Assembly (NCBI RefSeq): GCF_004664715.2 | Contig: NC_051069.1 | Location: 73,368,647-73,432,646, forward strand | Source of the DNA: Peromyscus leucopus | Taxonomy: Eukaryota; Chordata; Mammalia; Rodentia; Cricetidae | DNA length: 64,000 bases | Reading direction: 5' to 3' | Part shown: in pieces, positions 1 through 9,545 of the stretch | Layout of the letters: every line of letters begins with the position of its first letter | How positions within the stretch are numbered: position 1 is the stretch's first letter | Notes under the pieces: model-generated | The model's database searches: none | The model's input: the letters and a program-made list of their open reading frames with translations, nothing else | What the model was told of the DNA's origin: nothing | Made by a program: the position numbers and the translations under genes

Positions 1-526
1 CTTAGCATCCTTCATGCAGCATTGTGCAAATGTTGATTTCTTTAGCTTAGCTATGAAAGGAATTAAAAATCATTAAGTCCAAGATTAGACTTTCTGAAAC
101 GTGCTTGGAGAGTAGATACAAATATTCATGTCCACAGATGGAGACACTGGCTTTGGATTTTCATTACCAAGTGGAAATGAAGATAGTCAAGAAAGATAGG
201 TGTTCGAAGAGAGGGTCACTCTTTAGCCTGTGTTGTGAATTTACTCTTCTCTACTGAGCAGGCCATTTAAGGTAATATTACTAGGCAAAAATGCATGGGT
301 CTTGTGATTATAATAACTTTTTAATATATAAAGGTAGTTAAGAATAAGAAAGGGACTAATATTTGAAATTTGTCTTTGATGATAATAGCAGATGTTTAGA
401 TTAGGGGCTGTTGACACAATTGACGTTGCTAATTTTTTTCTGGGTCAATTTAGCAATGTTATCAGTTTTATCCCTAAAAGAGAAGTGCATTTTCTGACTT
501 GTATCTTTTTAGAATTATGTTAAGTT
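1..526. other. Unique AT-rich spacer
   Basis: No recognisable repeat or coding signal on either strand. It is moderately AT-rich single-copy-looking sequence that ends at the CCAA array. Confidence 0.5.
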
Positions 527-603
527 CCAACCAACCAACCAACCAACCAGCCAACCAACCAGCCAACCAGCCAACCAACCAACCAACCAACCAATCAACC
601 AAA
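527..603. repeat. (CCAA)n simple repeat
   Basis: A tetranucleotide array of about 19 units with CCAG interruptions and one CCAAT variant near its end. The interruptions suggest it is not actively expanding. Confidence 0.95.
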
Positions 604-1208
604 TTATTAATTTCAACCATAGGCTGATGCTACATTATTTTTGAAAGCCTCAAGTTGTGAAATGAAGTCAGTTTCTGTCAGTGCTATTACTGTTGTGTTC
701 TAGCCGTGGGCTATCAAGAACACATTGATTTGCTTCCCCATTGTTCTTGGGTCCACCTGCTTGAATCCTTGAAACAAATGTTCATCAGTACTGTACCTAA
801 GAGTGTTAACATACATGGAAGATACTGTAGATAAGTGGAAGCCAAGGTATAAGAATATGTGAAAGCATTTGGGTGACACTAAAATCACAGCCCTGAAGTG
901 CTTGAGTCTTACATCCTGGATGGGGCAAAAGATTCTGGCATGCCATTGGTGTGCTAAATTGCTTGAGACCACCCATTAGCAGAGGCAGAAGAGGCTTTCA
1001 ACCTCAGGCAACCCGGTACAGATAATTCACTCCAAACTTCTACTTTTGAGAAGCCAAAGTGACAAATCTGAAATTCATTCATATGATTATCTTCACATTC
1101 AAAGAAGTTTGATAAATGAAGAAAAAAATTTGAAACTCCAGAGCATAGGAAATAATGTAAGCATAAATTCCTGAGCCAAGGGCTTTCATTAAATTAAAAC
1201 ATACTTTT
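604..1208. other. Unassigned spacer with a 91-codon minus-strand open frame
   Basis: A minus-strand open frame spans 700-972, but the protein matches no family I recognise. Plus-strand frames across 640-1060 are broken by several stops. It could be an old processed pseudogene or chance. I see no poly(A) tail or target duplication to support retrocopying. Confidence 0.3.
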
Positions 1209-1221
1209 AAAAGCAGTGGTA

Positions 1222-1410
1222 GCAGAGGGAGGGGCTTGGTCCTGCCTCTGCTGAATATACCAGGCTTTGCTGATTCCCCATGGGAAGCCTTACCTTGTTG
1301 TAGGAGGGAATGGGGGAGGGGTGAATTGAGAGGAAGGCTGGAGGGGCAGGAGGAGGGAAGAGGGGGATCTGTGATTGGTATGTAAAATGAATAAAAAATT
1401 TCTTAATAAA
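1222..1410 (+). mobile_element. 5'-truncated LINE-1, extreme 3' end
   Basis: G-rich 3' UTR (GGGGGAGGGG-type tract) followed by the typical rodent L1 terminal motif TGATTGGTATGTAAAATGAA and an A-rich tail. A 13-bp target duplication, AAAAGCAGTGGTA, flanks it exactly at 1209-1221 and 1411-1423. The insert is only 189 bp, a severe 5' truncation. A third near-copy of the flank occurs at 1453-1465. Confidence 0.9.
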
Positions 1411-1469
1411 AAAAGCAGTGGTATATTTGGTTGTGAGCCTATTGCAAATAAAAAAAGCAATGGTAGACT

Positions 1470-1690
1470 TGTCTGGTTTAATAGAAAACATTTTATTTAT
1501 TTTTTTATTCTTTTTCTTATGACGTGGATTCTAGTGGGTAATGAAACAGTCTCTTGCTGTTGCCTTGATTTGCATTTCCCCCATGCCTAATGATAGTGAG
1601 CAATTCATGCTACATGGGGGCTATTTGTGTATCTTTGGAAAAATAGCTACAGTGTTATGATTTTGTCCTTGCTTTCATAGAGCATTGGCA
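1470..1690 (-). mobile_element. Old LINE-1 ORF2 3' fragment, antisense
   Basis: The stretch around 1565-1650 (CTTGATTTGCATTTCCC onward) is the reverse complement of the ORF2 segment seen in many mammalian L1s. It is heavily diverged and carries no intact frame. Confidence 0.65.
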
Positions 1691-1694
1691 TGGA

Positions 1695-1753
1695 TTTCTT
1701 TTTTTATTGATTTTTAAAGTTAATATGCAAAACAATAGGCTTCATTATTGCAT

Positions 1754-1802
<49 letters not shown>

Positions 1803-1890
1803 TATACTTTGTTCTTATTTACCCTCTCCCCCACTCCCCCTCCTCCACCCCCTTTTTATTGGTCTTCTTCCTACCCCCAGATAGTCCCTG
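1695..1890 (-). mobile_element. LINE-1 (Lx-like) 3' UTR, antisense, left part
   Basis: The reverse complement resembles the rodent Lx 3' UTR: a TTTTTTATTGATTT start, an (TA)n stretch, then a C-rich block. It is interrupted at 1890 by a MaLR LTR and continues at 2242. The TSD CCCTG on both sides of the LTR shows that this was one L1 before the LTR inserted. Confidence 0.7.
1758..1798. repeat. (TA)n microsatellite
   Basis: About 20 uninterrupted TA units inside the antisense LINE-1 3' UTR. Likely length-polymorphic. Confidence 0.95.
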
Positions 1891-2241
1891 TGTGGTGGAT
1901 TGAAAGAAAATGCCCTCCAAAGGGAGTGGCACTTTTGGGAATTGTGGCTTTGTTGGAATAGGTGTGGTCTTGTTGGAGAAAATGTGTCACTGTGGAGGCC
2001 AGCTTTGAGGACTCATATATGCTCAAGCCATGCCCAGTGAGATAGACCATTTCCTGTTGCCTGCAAGATGTAGGACTCTCAGTTACTTCTCCAGCACCAT
2101 GTCTGCCTGCATTCCACCATGTCCCACCATGATGATAACTGAATCTCTGAAATGTAAGCAAGCCACCCCAATTAAATGTTTTCCCTTATAAGAGTTACCA
2201 TAATCATGGTGTCTCTTCACAGCAATAGAAACCCTAAGACA
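1891..2241 (+). mobile_element. Solo LTR, ERVL-MaLR (ORR1-type)
   Basis: A 351-bp element starting TGTGGTGGATTGAAAG and ending TAGAAACCCTAAGACA, with the MaLR 3' signature CCAATTAAATG and TCTTCACAGCAATAG. Exact 5-bp target duplications CCCTG lie at 1886-1890 and 2242-2246, the size expected for ERVL-class integration. No internal sequence remains, so it is a solo LTR formed by LTR-LTR recombination. The subfamily name is from memory of the consensus. Confidence 0.88.
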
Positions 2242-2246
2242 CCCTG

Positions 2247-2352
2247 CTTCTGCTTCTCTGTTACATGCAATTTTATTACCATCTTTTTCCCCTGCCCTGT
2301 TCTCTTTTCTTTATGATCTCTTCCTCTCCTCAGGTGGTCCCATTTTATATCA

Positions 2353-2413
<61 letters not shown>

Positions 2414-2840
2414 TCTACAGATGATAGAAAACACACGGTGTTTATCTTTCCAAATCTGTTTTTTTTCACATAACATAATAATTTCCATTTCCATGTATTT
2501 TCCTGAAAAACAGTCATGATTTTATTTTTCTTTAAGGCTCAATATTTACACTGTGTGATGAATGTGCAAGCATCTCTGTAATACGCTGACTAGCAGATAC
2601 CTAGGAGTGATATAGCTGGGTTGTATGGTGGTTCTATTTTTAATCTTCTTCAGAAACCTGCTTAGTGTTTCCCCAGTGGCTGCAGCAGTACACATTCTCA
2701 CTACGGTTTATTCGTTTCCTCTTCTTCTACACTCTTACCAGCACTTCTTGGCATCAGTTTCAATGCCAGGAAATAACTTTGAATGGGTAACCTTAAAATT
2801 AAGGAAAACAATAACTCACAAAATTGTAAAATTTCACTGA
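2247..2840 (-). mobile_element. LINE-1 3' UTR and ORF2 C-terminal region, antisense, right part
   Basis: Continues the element broken by the ORR1 LTR. 2250-2350 and 2412-2520 read as antisense L1 3' region. 2590-2760 (ATATAGCTGGGTTGTATGGT onward) is the reverse complement of the conserved ORF2 C-terminal segment. Diverged, with no coding capacity. Confidence 0.7.
2355..2410. repeat. (CA)n microsatellite
   Basis: About 28 perfect CA units within the antisense L1. L1 3' UTRs often seed such arrays. Confidence 0.97.
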
Positions 2841-3437
2841 TATAAAATGTGTAGAGCAGATAGATACACACAGACAAAGAGAGAGAGAACTTTGGATGGT
2901 ATGGGGGAATTGGACAACTACCGTTGTTGAGGAGAGTAGTTCCATTTAGAATGATAAAAGTGTTGTAAAATTGAAGTTTGGCAATGGCTGCCTAACTCTG
3001 TAAAGACTAAAATCTATTAAAGTGTATAATTTAAATAAGTGAATTATCTCATGTGTAAGCTATCTTGCAAGGCAGCTATTGTAAAAAGCAAAAAGAAACA
3101 GAAATAGAAACAAGAATCACACACAGTTCCAGTGGTTTCCTTTTGAACTCACAGCATTACACCTCTCTTGCTCATTGTCTGCAGTTTTATGTGATGTTTA
3201 ATGAAGAGCAAGCAGCGTAGCATCCACATGTGGTACCCACTTGACTCTGAAACCAGGTGCATTTAACCTCCTAAGAGTTCCTATTTTCTTATTTTTACAC
3301 TTTAGATAAATGATTTAGATAATGTTAACATTCCTAAGAAACACTTGAGATGTTTTATTGCAGTTTTATTTGGGGGATAGACTTAAAAGAAAATAGTGGA
3401 AATGTCAAATATATTTATTCACTTAGCTTTCTTTTTT
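2841..3437. other. Unique spacer
   Basis: AT-rich, with a short GA-rich patch near 2870-2890. No repeat family or coding signal recognised. Confidence 0.4.
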
Positions 3438-3545
3438 TCAAGTAACGTTTATGAGAGCTCATCATGGTACAAGGTTCTATCAGACTCTTCAGTATGTTAC
3501 ATCATTAAAGTGTTATTAATTCTGCTTCATTAGTTGAAAATCCTT
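3438..3545 (+). mobile_element. MIR-like SINE relic
   Basis: The order of words (AGTAACGTTTATGAGAGCTC, then GTACAAGGTTCTATCAGAC, then TTACATCATTAAAG) matches the MIR 5' half about stage of growth, size class and threshold. More exactly, it matches MIR's run from 'agtaacatttattgag' to 'ttacatgtattatctc'. Highly diverged. Confidence 0.5.
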
Positions 3546-4147
3546 GTACCTTGGGTTAGATTCACTCACTAGCATAATTAGAATAGCACACTGTTGATTG
3601 AGCTGTGAAATGGTGGGTAATTGTGCCTTGGATTATTCTATGAAAACAATGGTCACAGGCATGGTTTAAAAGGAGAGGAAATGGAAGGAAAAACAGTTAA
3701 TGGTCATATGTAATTCTGAAATCCATCCAGGCAAACTTCATTTTGCTTCAAGGCATTGCAGCAATCTATGACTTAAAACTGCTCTCCTGGCTCAAGGCTC
3801 TGGGGCTTTGCTTTGCCCTAGGAGCCATTCTCTCTCTTCCATGAAAGGCAGGATGTGTTAAAGGCAGAAAAGTTTCATTAGTGATTTTTTTTCCTATACA
3901 GCTTCGGGAGCCTGACAACTCTCTTTCATCTTGTTCTTTCTCTGTACTGTGAACTCCAGCTGGAGGGATGTCTGCTGTTAGGTCATGCTGGTGAGCTTTG
4001 TGATTCTCTTGCTCATGTCCAGGGGAAACACTTAGAGCTTCCCCTGCAGGTAGTCTTAAAAGAAACCAGTCTTATTTCTGCTTCCCACTGTGATGGCACA
4101 GGGGATCTATGAGTCAGGTGCATAGCCTCACAAAGAGACTATAGAAC
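3546..4147. other. Unique spacer
   Basis: No family recognised. Mixed composition, with a slightly GC-richer block at 3780-4110 and no open frame of note. Confidence 0.4.
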
Positions 4148-4352
4148 AGCATTTCTCAGCCTGCGGGTCATGACCCCTTTGGGAGGGTCACCTATCAGAT
4201 GTCCTGCATATCAGATATTTACATTATGATTCATAACAGCATCAAAATTACAATTATGAAATAACGATGGGTTAATTTTATGGTTGAGGAGTCACTACAA
4301 CTCAAGGAACTGTGTTAAAGGGTCACAGCATTATGAAGGTTGAGAACCACTG
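4148..4352 (-). mobile_element. URR1-like hAT (Charlie) non-autonomous DNA transposon
   Basis: Terminal inverted repeats CAGCATTTCTCAGCCTG and GGTTGAGAACCACTG enclose the typical interior: GGGTCATGACCCCTTTGGG near one end and AAGGGTCACAGCATTATGAAGG near the other. The length of 205 bp fits URR1. It has no coding capacity and was mobilised in trans by a hAT transposase. I could not read a clean 8-bp target duplication here. Confidence 0.88.
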
Positions 4353-4527
4353 AGCTAATGAATGATGGCTAGAAGTTTCTTTTTTTTCAGGTACTAGTAG
4401 AGTTGTTTAGCCACCTTAGTTACACTGTGTAGAATGTACTTTTCTGAGAGCAATAGCCCTCTTCTTTCTCTTTTCTCATTCACTTTCCTCTGTTTAAAAA
4501 CATTTATTTATATATTTACTTATTTAC

Positions 4528-4529
4528 TT

Positions 4530-4580
<51 letters not shown>

Positions 4581-4581
4581 T
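4528..4581. repeat. (TTTA)n tetranucleotide array
   Basis: About 13 TTTA units. They adjoin the antisense B4 and probably derive from its A-rich tail (TAAA on the minus strand). Confidence 0.93.
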
Positions 4582-4584
4582 GTG

Positions 4585-4875
4585 TGTATGGCGTGCACGC
4601 GTGTGCTTTCGTGTGAGTGAAGACAAATGTGTGGAGGGCAGAGGCCAATATTCGGCCCTTACCTTGTGTGTTGTTTGAGACAGGACCTTTTTCCTGTTCA
4701 TCACTGTGCAGGCCAAGTTAATTGGCCTAAGATCTTATGGAGATTTCCCTGTACCTGCTTCCCAGGCTACAATAGGAGCCCAGTGGTTACAGATCCATGA
4801 GTTCTCTTGGCCTGAGCACCAGCTGCATGCTCATTAGGCAAGTGCTTTTACCCACTGAACAGGACCTCACCATTG
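4585..4875 (-). mobile_element. B4-type SINE, antisense
   Basis: Starting with TGTGTGTATGGCGTGCACG, then GTGGAGGGCAGAGGCCAA, TTGTTTGAGACAGGACC and finally AGGCAAGTGCTTTTACCCAC, the order is that of an antisense B4 (tRNA-derived head at the right end, 7SL-like middle, ID-like tail). Diverged from consensus. Confidence 0.75.
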
Positions 4876-4985
4876 ATTTTTTAGAGTTGGGTCTTTGTGG
4901 AATAGCTTAGGCCCTGAAGTTGATATCCTCCTGCCTCAGCTTTCTGAATGCTGGCACATGCCACTATGCTTAGTTTCAACTCTTT
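4876..4985 (-). mobile_element. Old B1 SINE, antisense
   Basis: CCTCCTGCCTCAGCTTTCTG followed by AATGCTGGCACATGCCACTA is a diverged antisense B1 (7SL-derived). Poly(T)-like TTTTTT at the left is the tail. Confidence 0.65.
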
Positions 4986-5029
4986 AATTTTTATGTCATA
5001 TGCCATCTGTATGGGCTGTGTGTTCCTTA

Positions 5030-5594
5030 TCCTTAGCAGTTCTTCCCTGAACTAGAAATAGCTTCTTGGGTAGGGATGGGGGATGTGTCCACTTCTCCTT
5101 TCAACTCGAGAACCCCCATCTTGGGCAGACCTGTGCAAGCCCTGTCCATGCTGCCCAAGTCTCTGTGAGCTCATATGTGCACCAGCCCCATTGCATCGAG
5201 AAGGCCTGAATTTCTTGGCATCCTCCATCTCCTCTTGTTCTTACACTCTTCCCACCTCCTCTTCTCCAGAGTTCTTTCAGCCCTGAGGGGAGAGATTTGG
5301 TGGAGATATTGGAGGGCTCAATGTTCCAAGATCTCTTACTCTCTGCTCATTGTCTGGCTGTGGGTCTCTATATTTGTTCCATTCTACTGCAAGAAGCAGC
5401 TTCTCTGATGATGGCTGAGCAAGACAGTGATCTGTGTGTATAGCATTGTTAAGAGTCATTTTATTTTTGTGTTCCTTTAGTGGAACAGTAGGATTTGTAT
5501 TTGGTTTACTCCTAGATCCTTGGCCTATCTAGTCTCAGGTTCTTGGCCACTAAAGCTGCATTGGGTGTGGGTTCCATCTCCTGAAGTGGGCCTT
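5030..5594 (-). mobile_element. LINE-1 (Lx-like) 3' UTR, antisense, left part
   Basis: Segments such as AATAGCTTCTTGGGTAGGG, GAAGCAGCTTCTCTGATGAT and GTTCTTGGCCACTAAAGC follow the order of the rodent Lx 3' UTR reverse complement. It is broken at 5594 by an ERVK LTR and resumes at 6409 with CTTAACTCAAATCAGATATT. Confidence 0.8.
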
Positions 5595-6402
5595 TGTAGT
5601 TGGATTTTTCTTTGGGTCGCCAGCTCACAAAAAATCAGGGAGCCAGATATAGGGGTGAAAACTTGAGAGATTAGGGAAATAGGGAAAGCCACAGCTAACC
5701 TTACCTCACCAACTCCGCAGCTTCCAAAAGAGCGAGTTACTTCCTGTCTCTACCCACACCTGTATGCCTTGCTGTTCTGCCATTTGATTTGCTCTCTCTG
5801 TCCAGCTACATCCATTTCTCTTCCTGCCCAGCTCTGTCACTTCCTGTCTGTACAGATCTCCAGACCTCCAAGGTTAACTAGTATTGGAATTTAAGGCGTG
5901 TGCCACCATGCCTGGCTCTGTTCCCAGTGTGGCCTTGATCTCACATAGATCCAGACAGATCCCTGCCTCCCAAGTGATAGGATTAAAGGTGTGTGCTAAC
6001 ATTGCATGACTTTTGTGTTTATTTATAATGGCTTGCTTTTTCCTTTGATCTCCAGGAAAGTTTTATTTGTTAGAGCATAAATAAAATATTACCACAGATT
6101 TCTTATTAATTATGAAAGTTTTGTCTTTAGCTTAGCCTTGTCTCTAACTAGCTCTTATAACTCTAACCCATTTATATTAATCTACATTCTATCATATGGT
6201 ATTACCTCTCTTCCATTTCATACCTCCTGTTTCCTGTCCATGTCTCCTGGCTTCTCCTGCATGCCTAGATTCCTCCTCCTCTTCTTTCCTTCTCTCCCCA
6301 GAAATTCTGCCTATACCTCATGCCCAGCTATTGGCTGTTCAGCTTTTTATTACACCAATCACAGCAACATATCTTCACACAGTGTACAAATATCTCACAA
6401 CA
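5595..6402 (-). mobile_element. Outer ERVK-type LTR, split by a second LTR
   Basis: The two pieces of this LTR are 5595-5608 and about 6097-6402. Read on the minus strand it starts TGTTGTGAGATATTTG, has the promoter-proximal ATTGGTGTAATAAAAAGC block and ends in CCAACTACA. Exact 6-bp target duplications GGCCTT lie at 5589-5594 and 6403-6408, and the surrounding L1 reads through once one duplicate is removed. The interior carries a separate LTR (5609-6096). Confidence 0.8.
5609..6096 (-). mobile_element. Inner ERVK LTR with B1-derived modules, nested in the outer LTR
   Basis: Homologous to the LTRs at 8377, 33057, 34524 and 43080, sharing GAGCCAGATAT, CTTACCTCACCAACTC, TGATCTCCAGG and the terminal ATAAAATATTACCACA. 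Near-matching 6-bp flanks GATTTT (5603-5608) and GATTTC (6097-6102) support independent insertion. Two B1-like motifs, AATTTAAGGCGTGTGCCACC near 5890 and GATTAAAGGTGTGTGCTAA near 5981, are embedded. Confidence 0.78.
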
Positions 6403-6691
6403 GGCCTTAACTCAAATCAGATATTGGTTGGTTATTTCCATCAGCTTTGTGTCACTACTGCATTAGCATATCTGGCATGCAGGTCAGCACTGTAGATTGA
6501 AGGGTTTGTAGCTGGGTTGATGTTTACCCTTCTCCTTTGGTAGTGTGCTGAGTACCTTCCAGTATCATGAACACTAGTCTGTAGGGAATGAAGACTCTAG
6601 GTAGGTACCAGCTTAACTTTTTTGTATTCAATGAGCTGTATAGGTGCTGTTTTCAGCAATAGGACCGTTTATTTTTCTGTTATTTTTTTTT

Positions 6692-6695
<4 letters not shown>

Positions 6696-6741
<46 letters not shown>
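6696..6741. repeat. (GT)n microsatellite
   Basis: About 23 perfect GT units in the antisense L1 3' UTR. Confidence 0.96.
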
Positions 6742-6742
<1 letters not shown>

Positions 6743-6928
6743 CTTTGTGGAGAGCAACCAATAGCCTTGGTAATACCTGGATTGTTTGGAGCTTCTAATG
6801 GGATACCTTTGATCAAGAACTCAATTAGATATAGCCCATTCCCAGTACTGGCAGCTTCCTTTGATGACAAGAGATGTCCATTTGAGGCTCTGTCTCCTTT
6901 GTCATTTTATGATTTAGATCACCTTCCT

Positions 6929-6944
6929 ATCTATCTTATCTTAT

Positions 6945-6993
<49 letters not shown>

Positions 6994-7022
6994 CATCCAT
7001 CTATTATCTACCTATCATCTAT
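6929..7022. repeat. (TATC)n tetranucleotide array
   Basis: About 14 near-perfect CTAT units with flanking TCCA variants. A probable polymorphic short tandem repeat. Confidence 0.95.
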
Positions 7023-8376
7023 CTTCTACTGTATTAATTTCCATACAACCCCTCAAATGGCCCTTAATTTTAGCTTTCTTTTCCTGTATTCCCTCCTTTA
7101 CCCCTCTATTTCCTCATTTCCCTGTTTGATCCTCCAATTCCAGTCTTTCCTTTCCCCATAAGTCCATAACTATCCCATTTCTCATTCCTAGGAAGATTTC
7201 TCCCCCAAGCCTGAATCCCCTTCTCTCTATCGAACCTCTCTGGTTATACAGATTACAGCTTGCTTATTAATGATTTATCAGCTAACATCCACATTGTCTT
7301 TCTGGGTCTGAGATACTCAGGATGATTTTTTTCTAGTTCTCTCTATTTACCTGCAAATTTCATGATTTCATTTTTTAATGGCTGAGAAATATTCCATCGG
7401 GTAAATGTACCACATTTTTAAAACCCATTCTTCTGTTGAGGGACATCTAAGTTGTTTCCAGTTTCTGGCTATTATGAACAGAGCAGCAATGAACATGTGA
7501 GCAAGTGTCCTTGTGGTAAGATGAAGCATCCTTGGGGTATATGCCCGAGAATGGTACAGCTGGATATTGAGGTAGGCCGATTCTCATCTTCCAGAGGAAC
7601 TGTCACACTGGTTTCCAGAGTGGCTGTGCAAGTTTGTATTCGTACCAGCAATGATGAATGTTTCCTTACTTCACATTCTTGCCACTAAGCACTATCATTT
7701 GTTTTATTTTTCTTGGTCATTCTGACTAGGGTAAGGTAAAATCTCAAAAGAGTTTTGATTTGGATTTCCCTAAAGGTTAAGGCATATAAATTTTCTGATA
7801 ACTGGAGTTTTCATGAAGCTAATAAGAGAGAATGAGTTTTTGCATAATCTTTAAACTATTGGCATATGCACTACGTTTGTGAAAACTCCAACTTCCCCAT
7901 TAAGAGCATTAATTAATTGAAATATTTATTAAAAACAAATACTCTATATTATGTAATCTATGCATTAACCAACACTACACATAAGAAAATCATGGCTTTG
8001 TCCAAGGTCAAGACTTGAAATTAGGTTGGTCTGTTGGTTCTACATTTTGGATCTTGAATACCCCCCATAGGTCCTTGTATTAAAAGCTAAAGCTTTCAGC
8101 ACAGTGCTGGGGGAGATGATAGGACCAGAGGTTAAGACATTTGGGACAAACCCCCAAATTGGGTGGGGAGACTCTGACTGCATCCTGTTTTTGAACCCCT
8201 GCCCATAAAGAAAGCAGTGTGCTCTATTTGGGGTTATCCGCTGTTGTACACTGGCTTTCTCTTCACAGGCTGATGAATGTAGATGGTAAATCTGTGATCT
8301 TTCACCTGTCTTTCTGTCTAGATAACACAGGATTTGAAATAATTTTCTTAAAAATCTAATTTTAAGTTTGGATGTG

Positions 8377-8885
8377 TGAAGCACAAACCTAATTAATCTT
8401 AACAATAAAATCCAGGAGTCAGATATCAAGGTGAAAGCTGAAAGATCAGAGAAACAGAGTAGCCAGCCACTAGAGATTTCTCACCTTTACAAAATCTCAA
8501 ACCAAATTGGGGAGAGCCTGTCTCTATGAATACTTAGACTGGATGGACCGAGACCCTGTCTCCACTTGCCTTATATTCCCATCTCCACCATCAGATGCTG
8601 GGCTTAAAGGCATATGCCACCCAAGTGCTGGGATAAAAGGGCATGAGATACCAAGTGCTAGGATTAAAGGTATGCACCACCACTGCCTGGCTCTGCTTCT
8701 CTTTTGGACTAGTTCAATCTTGTGTATCCCAGGCTGGCCTTGAACTCTTGGTCTTACTTCTCCCAAGTGATGGGATTAAAGGTATGTGCCACCACTACCT
8801 GGCCTCTATGGTTAACTAGCAGCTAGTTCTGCTCTCTGATCTCCAGGAAAGCTTTATCAGAACACAAACAAAATATCATACAACA
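8377..8885 (-). mobile_element. Solo ERVK LTR with B1-derived modules
   Basis: A 509-bp element with canonical TG...CA ends. On the plus strand it starts TGAAGCACAAACC and ends CATACAACA. Exact 6-bp target duplications GATGTG lie at 8371-8376 and 8886-8891. Four B1-like words of the type GGATTAAAGGTATGCACCAC are present (near 8600, 8630, 8657, 8769). 8691-8815 is close to a complete antisense B1, including its B-box part CTGGCCTTGAACTC. No internal ERV sequence remains. Confidence 0.86.
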
Positions 8886-8891
8886 GATGTG

Positions 8892-9280
8892 GATCTAAAT
8901 AACAGCCATTTGCTAAATGAGCACAGAGGTTGTAAAGGAAGAAAGGAATAACATTTGTCTATTGATAAGGATTTCTGGAGAAAACTAATCAACGCCATTG
9001 CATCATGGTTAACAGTCTGGATGCTGAAGACTAATAGAAATCACCTCAATTGTTTTGATGGAGATCCTTTTTGGCTGGAGCACAAAATCAGTATAGTTTA
9101 AAATCCTTCAGAAGCCATGCAATTTTTTTTTGTAAATCATTTTCTGTAATTTCAAAAAACCACAGATAACACAGATAAATAAATGGATACTATAGAAATA
9201 GTCAAATGGTAATGTGATATTTAACAATGACTAATTCAGTGATTTGAAAAGCTTGTCAATTAAAATAGTAGTCCTAGAAA
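8892..9280. other. Unique spacer
   Basis: AT-rich with no recognised repeat or open frame. Confidence 0.4.
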
Positions 9281-9284
9281 ATGC

Positions 9285-9336
<52 letters not shown>

Positions 9337-9545
9337 ACGTAGGTATGTATGCCTGTATGTACCTGTGTATGTACTAGTCAGAAGACAACCCCAAGTGTTA
9401 TTCCTCAGATACCATTTATCTTTTTTTTTTAGTAATGCTATCTCACAACTTATGTCCAGGATTTTTAAATGTGGGTTCTAGGGATTGAACTCAGGTTCTC
9501 AAGCATGAAGACAAATTGTTTACTGACCAAATCATGTCCCATGCC
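9281..9545 (-). mobile_element. B4-type SINE, antisense, internally shortened
   Basis: After the (GT)n run come GTCAGAAGACAACCCCAAGTG, a poly(T) patch, then GGGTTCTAGGGATTGAACTC and AGGTTCTCAAGCATGAAGAC, the order of an antisense B4. The 7SL-like middle is mostly missing. Confidence 0.72.
9286..9334. repeat. (GT)n microsatellite
   Basis: About 24 perfect units at the edge of the antisense B4. Confidence 0.96.

Larger units (their letters stand above)
6409..7850 (-). mobile_element. LINE-1 (Lx-like) 3' UTR and ORF2 C-terminus, antisense, right part
   Basis: 6409-6900 continues the 3' UTR (AGATATTGGTTGGTTATTTC; GAGCAACCAATAGCCTTGG). 7370-7790 is the reverse complement of the ORF2 C-terminal coding region (ATTCCATCGGGTAAATGTAC; TTGGTCATTCTGACTAGGG). 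Frames are broken. (GT)n and (TATC)n arrays have expanded inside it. Confidence 0.82.

Noticed and set aside
527..603. CCAA/CCAG array as a CRISPR-like repeat
   Set aside because: A 4-bp unit with no spacers. A simple microsatellite.
700..972. 91-codon minus-strand frame as a processed pseudogene
   Set aside because: I could not match it to any protein, and there is no tail or target duplication. Kept only as an unassigned stretch.
8040..8429. 130-codon minus-strand open frame
   Set aside because: No recognisable family. Its N-terminal part overlaps the ERVK LTR boundary at 8377.
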